Shown: positions 17,509 to 27,164, numbered from the stretch's first letter. The stretch: DNA of 64,000 nucleotides from Bacteroides sp. (GCA_019414725.1 DXLM01000007.1:6269-70268), one strand, 5' to 3'. Numbers and translations are program-made. The notes: generated by a model not told the origin, from the sequence alone.

Positions 17509-19158
17509 TTACTTATCGATACGAAACCAATCGGCATCTACCCAACCTCTTTCCTTGCCATAAGGAGCTGTGCTGAATAATCCTACTTTCGCTCCTATCC
17601 ACTTACCTTGACGAGCAGTAAAAGGCACACCGGCCAATGTATATTTCCTGCCGTCCAGACTGTAGCTGAAATAACAGATACCTCCCCCAGTTACTTTCAC
17701 CTGCAAATAAATATCACGCTCATAATTGGGATAGAGCCCGGCTCCGAACCGGCGGCTTACAGGTAATTCCGCAAGATGGGTCACTGTTTCAGGAGACCGT
17801 TGCTCCGCATCCTTGCAGACCACTTGATTCAATATAAACTTATCACCTTCTTTTACTACACCCAGATAGCCATAATCCCACCCCATCACTATCAGTCCGG
17901 ACTGCTGTCCGTCCGCTTTCGCAGAAACTTTCAGTTTGGCAGTCGCCGTAAATTCTTCGGCAGGGAATTTTTGTAACAAGAGATTCGGCACCTCCCAAAA
18001 ATTTACAAAATCCTTGGACAAAATATGTCCATATATACGAATGTAACCCAAATCAGAGGTAAAGCCAAACGTATCCTGATAATTGGCATGCCATTCCCAT
18101 TGCAAGCCCAATTGCCTTGTGTTGAATTCATCACTCTCAATCGGTGTCTCTATAGGATAAATCCTGCCTACATCCGGTTTTTTATAGCGTTTTACAGGTT
18201 CGCCGCATCCATCACCGTCCTTGTCCTCTCCAATTACGGGCCAATCATTTTCCCACTTCACAGGATTCAAGTGCAAGACTCTGCCATACATGGCTTTATC
18301 TTGAAAATTGATAAACCAAGACTCGCCTGTACAGGTTTCCACCCATCCCCCCTGATGAGGGCCATTTATGTCCGTATCTCCTTGGGCCATAACAATTTTT
18401 GACTCGTATGGGCCATACACATTGCGAGAGCGAAGTGCCAATTGCCAACCCGTCACCACCCCTCCGGCTGGTGCCAGGATGTAATAATATCCGTTGCGTT
18501 TATAAAACTTAGGTCCCTCTATAGTATGATTTACACCATCATTGCCATCAAAAACCAATACAGGTTCACTAATAACTTTTGTACCTTCCGCATTCATCTC
18601 ACAAACCGTAATCACACTATTGAATGCGGCGCGACTGCCCGCCCACGCATGTACCAAATACACTTTTCCATCCTCATCCCACAACGGAGTAGGATCTATC
18701 ATTCCTTTCCCAGCCTTTACCAAGACCGGTTTTTCCCATTCACCCAGCGGATCTTTGGTCTTTACCATGAAAATACCCCAGTCGGGATCTCCCCAATAGA
18801 TAAAAAACTCACCGTTGTGGTAACGGATAGAAGGAGCCCATACCCCTTTTCCATGTTGAGGAGCGTTAAAGAAAATGGTCGGCTCTATCTCCTTCAAGGC
18901 ATAGTTTGCCAAACGCCAGTTCACCAAATCCTTTGAATGAAGAATGGGCAATCCCGGGGTGCAGCCAAAACTGGAAGCGGTCATATAAAAATCATCACCT
19001 ACGGCACAAACATCCGGGTCAGAGTAATCCGCATGAATAATCGGATTAATATACGTACCGTCCTTCTGATCGGACACCCATACCTTCGATACATACTGAG
19101 CATCTGCCTGTTGCCATGCACCGCATACTAAAGCCACTATAATCACTATTTTTTTCAT
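17509..19158 (-). CDS. GH43 glycosidase with C-terminal beta-sandwich
   Basis: 549 residues, signal peptide MKKIVIIVALVCGAWQQADAQ. The five-bladed propeller carries the three acidic positions: YSDPDVC (base), GMIDPTPLWDEDG (pKa modulator) and HTIEGPKFYKRNGYYYI (acid). From about residue 335 a concanavalin-like domain follows (LGLQWEWHANYQDTFGF ... QQSGLIVMGWDYGYLGV), as in many beta-xylosidase/arabinofuranosidase members. The specificity is not certain; alpha-L-arabinofuranosidase or beta-xylosidase are likely. Its start codon is preceded by a ten-codon upstream reading frame that stops two bases before the ATG. Confidence 0.92.
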   Translation of the reverse strand: MKKIVIIVALVCGAWQQADAQYVSKVWVSDQKDGTYINPIIHADYSDPDVCAVGDDFYMTASSFGCTPGLPILHSKDLVNWRLANYALKEIEPTIFFNAPQHGKGVWAPSIRYHNGEFFIYWGDPDWGIFMVKTKDPLGEWEKPVLVKAGKGMIDPTPLWDEDGKVYLVHAWAGSRAAFNSVITVCEMNAEGTKVISEPVLVFDGNDGVNHTIEGPKFYKRNGYYYILAPAGGVVTGWQLALRSRNVYGPYESKIVMAQGDTDINGPHQGGWVETCTGESWFINFQDKAMYGRVLHLNPVKWENDWPVIGEDKDGDGCGEPVKRYKKPDVGRIYPIETPIESDEFNTRQLGLQWEWHANYQDTFGFTSDLGYIRIYGHILSKDFVNFWEVPNLLLQKFPAEEFTATAKLKVSAKADGQQSGLIVMGWDYGYLGVVKEGDKFILNQVVCKDAEQRSPETVTHLAELPVSRRFGAGLYPNYERDIYLQVKVTGGGICYFSYSLDGRKYTLAGVPFTARQGKWIGAKVGLFSTAPYGKERGWVDADWFRIDK

Positions 19159-19160
19159 TC

Positions 19161-19193
19161 TTACCTATTATAAAAATGCCCTGAAACAATCAT
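19161..19193 (-). CDS. Possible 10-codon leader ORF before GH43
   Basis: On the minus strand ATG at 19193 opens MIVSGHFYNR and stops with TAA at 19163-19161, two bases before the GH43 ATG. The stop lies inside AGGTAAGAATG, and the same 11-mer surrounds the leader's own ATG, so start-site context is duplicated. Translational coupling is possible; coding function is not proven. Confidence 0.3.
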   Translation of the reverse strand: MIVSGHFYNR

Positions 19194-19265
19194 TCTTACC
19201 TTAAAAAACATACCCCTTTAAACTTAAAAAATCACCTAACCTTCATTTGTTAACCTAATCTGTCT

Positions 19266-19296
19266 ATAATACGGACAAGAAAACCAATACACTCAA
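19266..19296 (-). promoter_or_regulatory. PUL promoter element, GH43-GH88 unit
   Basis: Minus strand TTGAGTG-N16-CGTATTAT, with TTGAGTG at 19290-19296 and CGTATTAT at 19266-19273. Same halves and spacing as nine other PUL sites. The leader to the GH43 ATG is about 100 bases, longer than at the other sites. Confidence 0.8.
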
Positions 19297-19311
19297 CGAA
19301 AGTGGTTATTT

Positions 19312-21249
19312 TTATAATACTTGTCCTTTATACTTTTTATATTCTTTTATTTCCTGATCCGTCACTGGCACGAGTTGCATGGCCGCACCGCCTCCTGGCT
19401 TCAATGCAAACTGCATGATTTGAGAGGAATCCACCAACAGACGGGTACATTTCACCTGAGTACGGGTCTTTATCTTATCTCCCCCATCCGTATAAATACG
19501 GGCCAGATAGGTCTTTCCCTTATCTAAAAATGAAAGATTTACCGATTGAGCAGAACCTTCATTATTAGTCAAAGCTCCTACAAACCACTCATTACCCTTG
19601 CGACGCGCCATAGTTATATGCTTACCCGGAGCACCTTCCAATACTTTTGTATCATCAAATACGGTTTGCAGATTCTCGAACCATTCTATTTCGGGCTCCC
19701 CTTGATAGAATGAGGGGCGGTCATACCAGAAGATAGTTTGTAAAGGACTGTAAAAAATCAATGAAGCCGCCAACTGATGAGCATGGGTGTTCTTCAGACG
19801 TTTGTCGAAATAACAGATGGTATAATCCGCCGCTCCATTAATCATACGGGTAAAAGGCAGAATCGTATTATGCGTAGCGTCGGGAAATTCCTCATTCCCC
19901 CGTATCCCTTCCTGAGTGAGCAAGTTAGGATAAGTACGGCTGAAACCGGATGGACGGAACTCATCATGAATATTAATCAACAATTTGTTTTCGGCAGCCA
20001 GACGAACCATATCATGCAGCCAAGTAGCCCAACGATGACTGGCATACTGTACGAAACCGGATTTCACACCTACAACTCCCCACTTATGCAGCAATGGAAA
20101 AAGCTCATGCATCTGTTTCATCAGGGCATGCTGATTGACATACACCCATACACCTACCCCTTTTTCTTTACCGTATGCAATGACACGCAGCATGTCCAGT
20201 TTGGAAACCACCTTTGTGGCATCTCCGTCATGAGAAGTACAAGGCATATACCATTGCCAGTCGAACAACATATAAGGAATATGATGGGCGGCACAGAAAT
20301 CAATTGTGGCTATGGCCCCTTCGGTGGTAATAGTCGTTTCACGCATAATCTTTCCGGGCCTGATCCAGTCCGTATCGGTTATCTCACAAGGAGGATTCAG
20401 ATTCTGGATGATATCATTGTGTTCCAGCAATTCTCCCGGTTTATCGGCTGCCATGATAACTTTCCATGGGGTGGCGTAATAAGTGACAATATCCACAGGA
20501 CTGTACATGACCGAAGTCAGTGTATTCTGTTTAGTCGGAGAAGCTACCAATTTAGTAAGACACCAGTCATCTACATCGGCATCAGTCAAAGCCACCCACA
20601 GCCCGTTGGAAAGTTCCACAGTCAAAGCCCGTTCCACCGGCTGTTTAATATCGTTAATGGCAAGGTGCTCAAAAGGCGCTTGCGCCCATTGCTCTGCCCA
20701 CGCCATCGCACCGGGGGAAAATGTATATTCAGTCAGATCCCCCACCACTTTATGAAAAATGGCCTGTGGATGTTCAGGAAAAAAATAACGGAAAGCGATG
20801 CCTTCATCGTACGCGCGCACTTCAATATTCAAACGATAATTGGAACCATCTTTTTTGGAAAGATACATGGTTGCCTCATTATACGCCTCACGAACCGTAC
20901 TGCGTTCTCCATACAGAGGATGCCAAGACTTGTTGACAGCAGGCTGATAGATCACACTATCCACCTCCAAATTATCCATCCAACATTTTACCTGATTTAT
21001 TTTACGGGCAAGCGCCAGTTCCCAAGTACGGTTATCCAGCTGAAGACCGGCACGGGAGCTTCCGATAACCTCTCTGCCTCTATACTTCACCTGATATACT
21101 ATTTCATTTACCGAAGAAGAAATTTTCTCCTGCCTGAACATGACTTCATGAACTCCCTCCGGGGACGTCAATTTCAATTCTTTAGAATGACCTGCATAAA
21201 GCGAAGCCGTACAGGTCAACGCATATGCTATGAGTATTATTTTTTTCAT
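19312..21249 (-). CDS. GH97 glycosidase (probable inverting type)
   Basis: 645 residues, signal peptide ending near YAGHS. N-terminal beta-sandwich (LTSPEGVHEVMFRQEK), central (beta/alpha)8 barrel (HIPYMLFDWQWYMP, GVVGVKSGFVQY, LLINIHDEFRPSGFSRTYPNLLTQEGIRGNEE), then a C-terminal beta domain. GH97 contains retaining alpha-galactosidases with an Asp nucleophile and inverting alpha-glucosidases (SusB type) with Gly there. Here the matching motif reads VKSGF rather than a V-D-F form, so the Asp is absent; this alignment is by eye. It has its own promoter at 21269-21299. Confidence 0.9.
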   Translation of the reverse strand: MKKIILIAYALTCTASLYAGHSKELKLTSPEGVHEVMFRQEKISSSVNEIVYQVKYRGREVIGSSRAGLQLDNRTWELALARKINQVKCWMDNLEVDSVIYQPAVNKSWHPLYGERSTVREAYNEATMYLSKKDGSNYRLNIEVRAYDEGIAFRYFFPEHPQAIFHKVVGDLTEYTFSPGAMAWAEQWAQAPFEHLAINDIKQPVERALTVELSNGLWVALTDADVDDWCLTKLVASPTKQNTLTSVMYSPVDIVTYYATPWKVIMAADKPGELLEHNDIIQNLNPPCEITDTDWIRPGKIMRETTITTEGAIATIDFCAAHHIPYMLFDWQWYMPCTSHDGDATKVVSKLDMLRVIAYGKEKGVGVWVYVNQHALMKQMHELFPLLHKWGVVGVKSGFVQYASHRWATWLHDMVRLAAENKLLINIHDEFRPSGFSRTYPNLLTQEGIRGNEEFPDATHNTILPFTRMINGAADYTICYFDKRLKNTHAHQLAASLIFYSPLQTIFWYDRPSFYQGEPEIEWFENLQTVFDDTKVLEGAPGKHITMARRKGNEWFVGALTNNEGSAQSVNLSFLDKGKTYLARIYTDGGDKIKTRTQVKCTRLLVDSSQIMQFALKPGGGAAMQLVPVTDQEIKEYKKYKGQVL

Positions 21250-21268
21250 AATGATTACTTTTTAATTA

Positions 21269-21299
21269 GTAGTACGGATGAATCGGAAAACTCACTCAA
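21269..21299 (-). promoter_or_regulatory. PUL promoter element, GH97 gene
   Basis: Minus strand TTGAGTG (21293-21299)-N16-CGTACTAC (21269-21276), 19 bases before the ATG at 21249. The bases preceding TTGAGTG (TTTCG) also match the site at 19290. Confidence 0.8.
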
Positions 21300-21333
21300 C
21301 GAAAAGAAAAATAAAATCTATAGGATAAAACAA

Positions 21334-21372
21334 TTCACCGCAGAGACCTTCAGCATTAGTCCCTGCGGTGAA
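21334..21372 (-). terminator. Terminator after the first lyase-like gene
   Basis: TTCACCGCAG/CTGCGGTGAA form a perfect 10-bp stem (21363-21372 with 21334-21343), with further GAC/GTC pairing inside, followed by TTGTTTTATCC on the minus strand. It lies 19 bp after the stop at 21391. Confidence 0.8.
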
Positions 21373-21390
21373 TAAGGATGCACAAAAAAA

Positions 21391-24033
21391 TTATAATTTT
21401 TGATTGTAACCTTCATTCAGTTCTTTGGTTTCTTTTCCTATTTTCACCCGTACAGGACCGGTTGCTGAATAGTACCAAACACCATGCTGCATATAGATTG
21501 CAGCATATACGTCATGATCCGATTCTAAAACAAAGTTACCTTTCTTTAGTGAACGGCCACAGCCAAGATACATCAGTTGAATCTGACCTTCTTTTTCTCT
21601 TATCAATCCTAACCCGCCACAGAATGAAACACGTTTGGAAGGATGATGAGCCTGCATGTCCGTCGCACTGAACAGATAATCCGCATATCCGTCCGCCGTA
21701 TTCACCTTCACCCCGGTACAGCCATCATCTCCCTGCAAGGCTTCTACACCGAGCACATTCGGACCACTCTTTTTATACGCTTCATAAACAGAAACAAAAG
21801 GATGAGTATGAGCATTATTACCTTCCTGACGGACAATCAAAGCAGGAGTCGGCATAGGAGGCATACAAATATCGCCGGGAGTCAACCCTTTATTCATTGT
21901 AGTCGGGGGAGCATCCACCTGATAAATTTCACGTCCCTCACCTCCTGTCATCCATAAACGCGCCGTTATATCTTCGGGCATACTCCATGAAGCGATGAAA
22001 TTCTGGTTATAATCGGATTTATGCAGATTGGAAAACCAATGATATCCTTCATGCCACGTCTTGTCAAACTTCTCCAAAGCCTCACCGGGAAGCTTGCTCC
22101 CTTCCGAATCAGTGATTTCCATCGAAGTACCTACATGATGGAACAAATAATCATTATCCGCCCTGTCCGACCGGAAAATATCCACATAATAACCACTATT
22201 CCCCGAGGTACGGACCATAGCGACCATTCTTCTTTTCTCACCGGCAGACACATCGGCAAAGTTGAGGTAAGGAGTTAATTCCCTTTCATTTACGAATTCT
22301 CCCTCCTTCACCATAGGTTCCATAGCATGAATCGTGATATCTCCTTCCGTATATCCGGGTAAAACCGTATTAGAACCTGTAGGAGACTGATGGTATCCAT
22401 GATCTTTGCTCCAATAGGACTCATAAGCCGCTGCATCCGGAGCCAACGCATAACCATACGCATAGAATTGTAAAGCCAACCCGTTCGGAGTGAGATGGTA
22501 TCCTTTTTTACCACCATACAGAGTGAACATCATTTTATAATCTCCCTCCCAGTTCTTCATTGTAATAAAACGATGATGGGGAGAATAAGACGCACGCTCA
22601 TTACTCTCTGCACGTACAGACGGGATGGTAGCTGTATAGGTACAAAGCCCTGTCCAACCGGCATTATTTCTGGAGTATTTCTTTTGAGAAATCCCTTTGT
22701 TCAAGGCACTTGCCACTTTTTCCACCCCCTCCTTATTATCTGTTCCGGTATAATAAGTCAGCAGATTTTCAAACGTCTGGAAATTAGCACTTCCCCCACG
22801 TGAATCACCGAACACCACCATATTGGCTGCATCGTCCATCCAAGGAAATACAGCCATTGCAGCTTTCTGCAAAATGGGGTTACCGGCTATGATATCTATC
22901 CCGGCACGTTTCAAGGGAGCCGCCCAATCAAGCAATGACTGCACTGTACCGAATGAATAACCGGGAGATTCCGGCCACAGCCCTGTCACCCGATCGTAAG
23001 TTTTCAATATATCGGGAATGGCATCATGATAGGGAGTAGATTCGTTCACCAGCAGATTCAAATAATACTCTTTTCCTTTACCGTCAGCATAAGCCTCATT
23101 ATGATCGAGCACCAACATAGGACGCAGCATTATATTCCACCCGTTCACATTCCAGTTACCCGATTTGCCACCGCGTACCAGCCCTATATTGATAAAACGC
23201 TTAAAGACTTCGGCAGCTACCGTTTTTGTATCTTTCCCAATTGCTTTCAGATGAGCATGAGGATGCCGTATCAAATAATCGAAAGCAAAATCATACGCCA
23301 TTGCCGCATGCATTACCAAATCATCATGTATCTGTTCGTAATCATAATAGCCGCAAATACCTCCCGGTTCCCAACCACCGACACTGCCACACGACTTTTC
23401 AGGGTCCAAAATAGGATTCATATAATACGTCCCTACCAACCACACATTAAATATATCTGTGGCAAAACGGGCAAACTTCTCTTCTCCTGTCACCCAATAA
23501 ACAAAAGCGGCATTTTCTGCTAATGTCAAGATCTCGACATTATTCCCCCGTATCATGTGCCCGCTTTCCTTATAAGGCACTTTGACCGAAGGCTCCGAAG
23601 GATTTAATTTATTAATTCCCCACATATCACCTGTTTCATTATAAGGAGTGCGGTCCTCCAGCGGAACATTGACATACTTATTCCAAGTACGCATTCCCGG
23701 CATTCTTACAGTGGGAACAGGAGCATTCCCCTCTCCATAGTCCCAATTCTGTTTTTTCAAATAACATTGGGTATAGCGCTCTCCATCTTTCCAATACATG
23801 GCCAGCCGGGAAGTTATCCATTCGGGATCAGTCTGATGACGATCCACATATTTTTCCACTTTGGAGCGGATAGCTGCAAAGGCTTCCCCAGCCCAAGGCT
23901 CATTTTTCACTTTTTGCAGAACAGACGCTCTATCCGCCGGAGAAACATATACACAAGGGTGTTGCTGCGCCTGAACAGCCGACATACACCCTATCCATAA
24001 AATAAAGGTTACTAAAATATTTTTCATACTCAT
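21391..24033 (-). CDS. Heparinase II/III-like polysaccharide lyase
   Basis: 880 residues; signal peptide in MSMKNILVTFILWIGCMSAVQAQ (the ATG two codons later, at 24027, is equally possible). An alpha/alpha-toroid N-terminal half (WITSRLAMYWKDGERYTQCYLKKQ, WNVNGWNIMLRPMLVLDH, GLWPESPGYSFGTVQ) precedes a beta-sandwich half (HHRFITMKNWEGDYKMMFTLYGGKKGYHLTPNGLALQFYAYGYALAPD). This is the heparinase II/III superfamily, which contains several PL families; I cannot assign one. It would cleave uronic-acid-containing glycans by beta-elimination and feed GH88. The gene begins directly at the stop codon of the serine hydrolase, so the two are coupled. Confidence 0.85.
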   Translation of the reverse strand: MSMKNILVTFILWIGCMSAVQAQQHPCVYVSPADRASVLQKVKNEPWAGEAFAAIRSKVEKYVDRHQTDPEWITSRLAMYWKDGERYTQCYLKKQNWDYGEGNAPVPTVRMPGMRTWNKYVNVPLEDRTPYNETGDMWGINKLNPSEPSVKVPYKESGHMIRGNNVEILTLAENAAFVYWVTGEEKFARFATDIFNVWLVGTYYMNPILDPEKSCGSVGGWEPGGICGYYDYEQIHDDLVMHAAMAYDFAFDYLIRHPHAHLKAIGKDTKTVAAEVFKRFINIGLVRGGKSGNWNVNGWNIMLRPMLVLDHNEAYADGKGKEYYLNLLVNESTPYHDAIPDILKTYDRVTGLWPESPGYSFGTVQSLLDWAAPLKRAGIDIIAGNPILQKAAMAVFPWMDDAANMVVFGDSRGGSANFQTFENLLTYYTGTDNKEGVEKVASALNKGISQKKYSRNNAGWTGLCTYTATIPSVRAESNERASYSPHHRFITMKNWEGDYKMMFTLYGGKKGYHLTPNGLALQFYAYGYALAPDAAAYESYWSKDHGYHQSPTGSNTVLPGYTEGDITIHAMEPMVKEGEFVNERELTPYLNFADVSAGEKRRMVAMVRTSGNSGYYVDIFRSDRADNDYLFHHVGTSMEITDSEGSKLPGEALEKFDKTWHEGYHWFSNLHKSDYNQNFIASWSMPEDITARLWMTGGEGREIYQVDAPPTTMNKGLTPGDICMPPMPTPALIVRQEGNNAHTHPFVSVYEAYKKSGPNVLGVEALQGDDGCTGVKVNTADGYADYLFSATDMQAHHPSKRVSFCGGLGLIREKEGQIQLMYLGCGRSLKKGNFVLESDHDVYAAIYMQHGVWYYSATGPVRVKIGKETKELNEGYNQKL

Positions 24034-25119
24034 TTATTGATTTACTATCTTGGTTACCGTTTCAGACAGGACAGGACTGCCATAAAAAGAAGAGAAGCCG
24101 TCTTTTTTATTAGCTCCTCCCTGTACGTGAGCTATAAAGAAACCATACACGCTATCACGTTTATTTATCCACGGGTAAGCACCAGCCCATCCGGGAGAAC
24201 TAATCTGATAAGCTTCTCCTGTAGTCTCATCAACCAGTTCACGCCATTCACCTAATCCATAGATACCAGTGTGGTGCTGTCCTAACGCTTTCTCAACATA
24301 CTCACCAGGAGCAACAACAGCATTCCGTACCTGATCTGCCTGCATAGTTTGAACTGTTTCCGGTTTCAATATCTCTTTGTTCCCGAAACGTCCGTTATGA
24401 TAAATCATTTTCAAGAAACGGATATAATCATTCAGCGTGGTACACAATCCACCTCCCAACATAGGAGCATGTCCCCCGTCAGTATTAACCGGAGTAAAAT
24501 GAGAGCCAGTCATTTCCAAAGGAACGGCAATTAATTTCTGAAATAAAAATTCAAACTCTTCCCCCATAGCTACTTCGGCCATACGTCCGGCTATTTGCAT
24601 GGCCAATCCTCCATATTCAAATCGAATTCCCGGTGCAAAAACAGTATCCAAAGGCAATATCTCTGTGACAGCCGAATCCAAATGATTGTAATTGTCCACC
24701 CGGGGAGCAGGCAGGTAAGGACGTACACCGGAAGTATGAGAGAGTAATTGACGCAAAAGGATATCGCCTTTCGCATCGCCCCTGAACTGCGGTAACCACT
24801 TCTCTACAGGATCATCCCAACTCAAATCCGTCCGGTCCACTACCGCACCAATTACGGCAGCAGCCACCCACTTGCCGGCAGAAGCGACATACACTTTTGT
24901 ATCTCCGGTGAAAGAGCCATACGTCTTTTCAAACAACACTGAATCATTCTTTATCACACATATTGCTCCCCCCGGATAGTATCCCTTATCCATCCAGGTA
25001 CTGATTATGGAATCCAAAGGGGTAAAATCATAAGTTACATTCTGTTTACCTTGCCGTAAACAAGAAGTCACAACCAAGCCAACAGCCAATATCAAAATAA
25101 AAACGAATCCTCTATTCAT
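24034..25119 (-). CDS. Serine hydrolase, class C beta-lactamase/DD-peptidase fold, lipoprotein
   Basis: 361 residues with a lipobox (LVVTSC, Cys20). The SxxK motif is Ser80-Ala-Gly-Lys83 (VYVASAGKW), the second motif fits FEYGG, and the third is HVQGG near the C-terminus. In PULs such proteins are often carbohydrate esterases or of unknown role rather than beta-lactamases; its coupling to a lyase gene favours de-esterification or another glycan task. This is inference. The promoter is at 25153-25183. Confidence 0.88.
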   Translation of the reverse strand: MNRGFVFILILAVGLVVTSCLRQGKQNVTYDFTPLDSIISTWMDKGYYPGGAICVIKNDSVLFEKTYGSFTGDTKVYVASAGKWVAAAVIGAVVDRTDLSWDDPVEKWLPQFRGDAKGDILLRQLLSHTSGVRPYLPAPRVDNYNHLDSAVTEILPLDTVFAPGIRFEYGGLAMQIAGRMAEVAMGEEFEFLFQKLIAVPLEMTGSHFTPVNTDGGHAPMLGGGLCTTLNDYIRFLKMIYHNGRFGNKEILKPETVQTMQADQVRNAVVAPGEYVEKALGQHHTGIYGLGEWRELVDETTGEAYQISSPGWAGAYPWINKRDSVYGFFIAHVQGGANKKDGFSSFYGSPVLSETVTKIVNQ

Positions 25120-25152
25120 ATTCCTATATCATTTGATTAGTCAAACCATATA

Positions 25153-25183
25153 TAAATACGAATCAAAGGATTCATTTACTCAT
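25153..25183 (-). promoter_or_regulatory. PUL promoter element, serine hydrolase-lyase unit
   Basis: Minus strand ATGAGTA (25177-25183)-N16-CGTATTTA (25153-25160), 33 bases before the ATG at 25119. The ATGAGTA form recurs only at the GH3 promoter. Confidence 0.75.
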
Positions 25184-25196
25184 CTAATAATGAAAT

Positions 25197-27119
25197 TTAT
25201 TCTTTCTCCAAATCCCAATATACCACATAACGCTGCCGATGAATATTGTACAACGGTTCTATCACATCTCCTTGCGAAGTCGTAAACTTTAATTCCGTAC
25301 CGACACGCTGTACACTGCGTTCAGGATGCTTGACATCGAGTTTTAACGTAGTGCGAAGTCCTGCAGGGATATGATAATCATACGTATAATAATCATTGTA
25401 CAAAGCAGGATTGGAATCGGGCGCAGGTGCCTGCATTCCTTCTGTTCCCCGCTTACCGGCCAACACTACCGGACCATAAACCAACGCTCCTTTTTGAGGA
25501 TTATCCGGGGTCGTTTCCACACGGAGACACATAGGATAATCAGCCGTAATACGGTCACCGTCTTTCCATAGACGAGTAATGGCAATATATGAACCTGGCT
25601 TCTGTTTCACCGCTATCTTTTTGCCATTCACAAACACTTTCACTCCCTTGCTCCATGAAGGATAACGAAGATAAACCGTAGTCTCTACAGGATTTTGGGC
25701 TCTTATGGTCAGAACAGTGGTCTCCTCTGCCGGAAAATCCGTTTCCTGCCGGAGAGTCAATCCTTTCTCGCGCCAATTAACCACCGAGGGGATAAAAAGA
25801 TTCACATAAATGCCTTTGTCATTGTGATAATAAATAGCTTCTCCATATTTAGCATGGTTCTCAAAACCGCTTCCCACACAACACCAGAAAGAATTTTCTT
25901 TCGTACTATACACCTTATGCGAGCCTGAAAGCAAGGGCAGGAAATATGTTACCATACCGGTCTGAGGATCTTGCTGTCCCAAAATATGGTTGTAAAGGGC
26001 CCGTTCATAATAATCCGCAATGGCAGCATCGGCTGTCCAGCAGAACAAATGACGGGACAGTTTCAACATATTATAGGTACAACACGTTTCCCCAGTATAA
26101 CCTGACACATGCTTGGAGAACCGGGCCGGGTCAAAATAATGTTCCTTGTCACTACTGCATCCAGGGGCAAATGTATGATGGTCTATCATAGTATGCCAAA
26201 AGAAATCGGATAACTTTCTGCTGTTCTCATCCTCTGTCAATTCATAATTGCGAGCTTCGGCTATCACTTTCGGAATGAATGTATTGGTATGTTTAGTACC
26301 CAAATCATCACGTAGTTCCTTTAACGGATCAATCACTTCATTATGGTAAAAGAATTGAGCCAGCCACCGATGACGTTCGTCCCCGGTTATCGCATACAAA
26401 TTATAAAAGGACTCATTCACTCCACCAAATTCATTCCGTATCATTTTTTGACGTGTAGTCTCATCCAAAGGTTTGAGTTTATGATATGCCCAGTCGGCCA
26501 TACGAACAACAACCTCCAAAGCTTTCTGATTGTCACTGTAAAGATACTGGTCTATCAATCCAGAGAAAAGTTTATGAAGCGTGTACCACGGTGCCCATAC
26601 ACTGGTGCCACGGATGTTACGATTGATCAATTCTTCAGGATAAGCACTCAGATAGCCGTTACCCAATGCGGTTTGTACCTCCGCCAGGCCATTCACCAGA
26701 CTATCCCCTTTTTGTTTGAACTGTTCACTGCCGGTTGCCGCATACATCAAGCCGTAGGCAGAAAGCAAGTGCCCTGTGGTGTGTCCACGCAATTCACAGT
26801 CCAAGGACTCCCATCCACCTAACTTCTTTACTGTCATATAACCACCTTCACGACCTGCAAACACGCCAGCATTGGTACGGAAACTATGTAACAGCCTGTC
26901 CACCTCTATAGAAGCCATCCATACAGAGTCACGCATCATATTTTCACGAAAACGGCTTGGAAGCAAACGAACATCTTTCAAATCAAAACTCTTGACTTTC
27001 ATCGGAGCCACGGTTTCTCTCTTCAACTTTCCGGCATGTTGGCCGGGATAAACAGACTGGGCCGTCAAAGCACCCGACATAGCCAATAACCCGGCAACAA
27101 CTAAAATTTTCTTCTTCAT
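25197..27119 (-). CDS. GH127 beta-L-arabinofuranosidase
   Basis: 640 residues, signal peptide MKKKILVVAGLLAMSGALTAQ. The zinc-thiolate active site of GH127 is visible: Glu344 and Cys346 in TGETCCTYN, and Cys413-Cys414 in FWCCVGSGFENHAKYGE. These match in spacing Glu338, Cys340, Cys417 and Cys418 of the characterised Bifidobacterium HypBA1. The alpha/alpha-barrel (GHTTGHLLSAYGLMYAATG, WYTLHKLFSGLIDQYLY) is followed by C-terminal beta domains. It removes beta-L-arabinofuranose caps and is the best single clue that the target glycan carries arabinose. An 11-codon upstream frame (27151-27116) overlaps its start as ATGA; this may be chance. Confidence 0.94.
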   Translation of the reverse strand: MKKKILVVAGLLAMSGALTAQSVYPGQHAGKLKRETVAPMKVKSFDLKDVRLLPSRFRENMMRDSVWMASIEVDRLLHSFRTNAGVFAGREGGYMTVKKLGGWESLDCELRGHTTGHLLSAYGLMYAATGSEQFKQKGDSLVNGLAEVQTALGNGYLSAYPEELINRNIRGTSVWAPWYTLHKLFSGLIDQYLYSDNQKALEVVVRMADWAYHKLKPLDETTRQKMIRNEFGGVNESFYNLYAITGDERHRWLAQFFYHNEVIDPLKELRDDLGTKHTNTFIPKVIAEARNYELTEDENSRKLSDFFWHTMIDHHTFAPGCSSDKEHYFDPARFSKHVSGYTGETCCTYNMLKLSRHLFCWTADAAIADYYERALYNHILGQQDPQTGMVTYFLPLLSGSHKVYSTKENSFWCCVGSGFENHAKYGEAIYYHNDKGIYVNLFIPSVVNWREKGLTLRQETDFPAEETTVLTIRAQNPVETTVYLRYPSWSKGVKVFVNGKKIAVKQKPGSYIAITRLWKDGDRITADYPMCLRVETTPDNPQKGALVYGPVVLAGKRGTEGMQAPAPDSNPALYNDYYTYDYHIPAGLRTTLKLDVKHPERSVQRVGTELKFTTSQGDVIEPLYNIHRQRYVVYWDLEKE

Positions 27120-27164
27120 TGTCTTTTTCTAATTAGTTCCTCAATTGACATTCAAACTTGCTAC

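Noticed and set aside
19777..21375. 532-codon open frame on the plus strand opposite the GH97 gene
   Set aside because: It is antisense to a clear GH97 gene, has no recognisable family, is rich in His, Ile and Arg as expected for a shadow frame, and lacks a ribosome site or promoter.
24034..25119. Serine hydrolase considered as a resistance beta-lactamase
   Set aside because: Although the SxxK and HxG motifs are present, it is a lipoprotein coupled to a lyase gene and under a PUL promoter; a glycan-related role is more likely.
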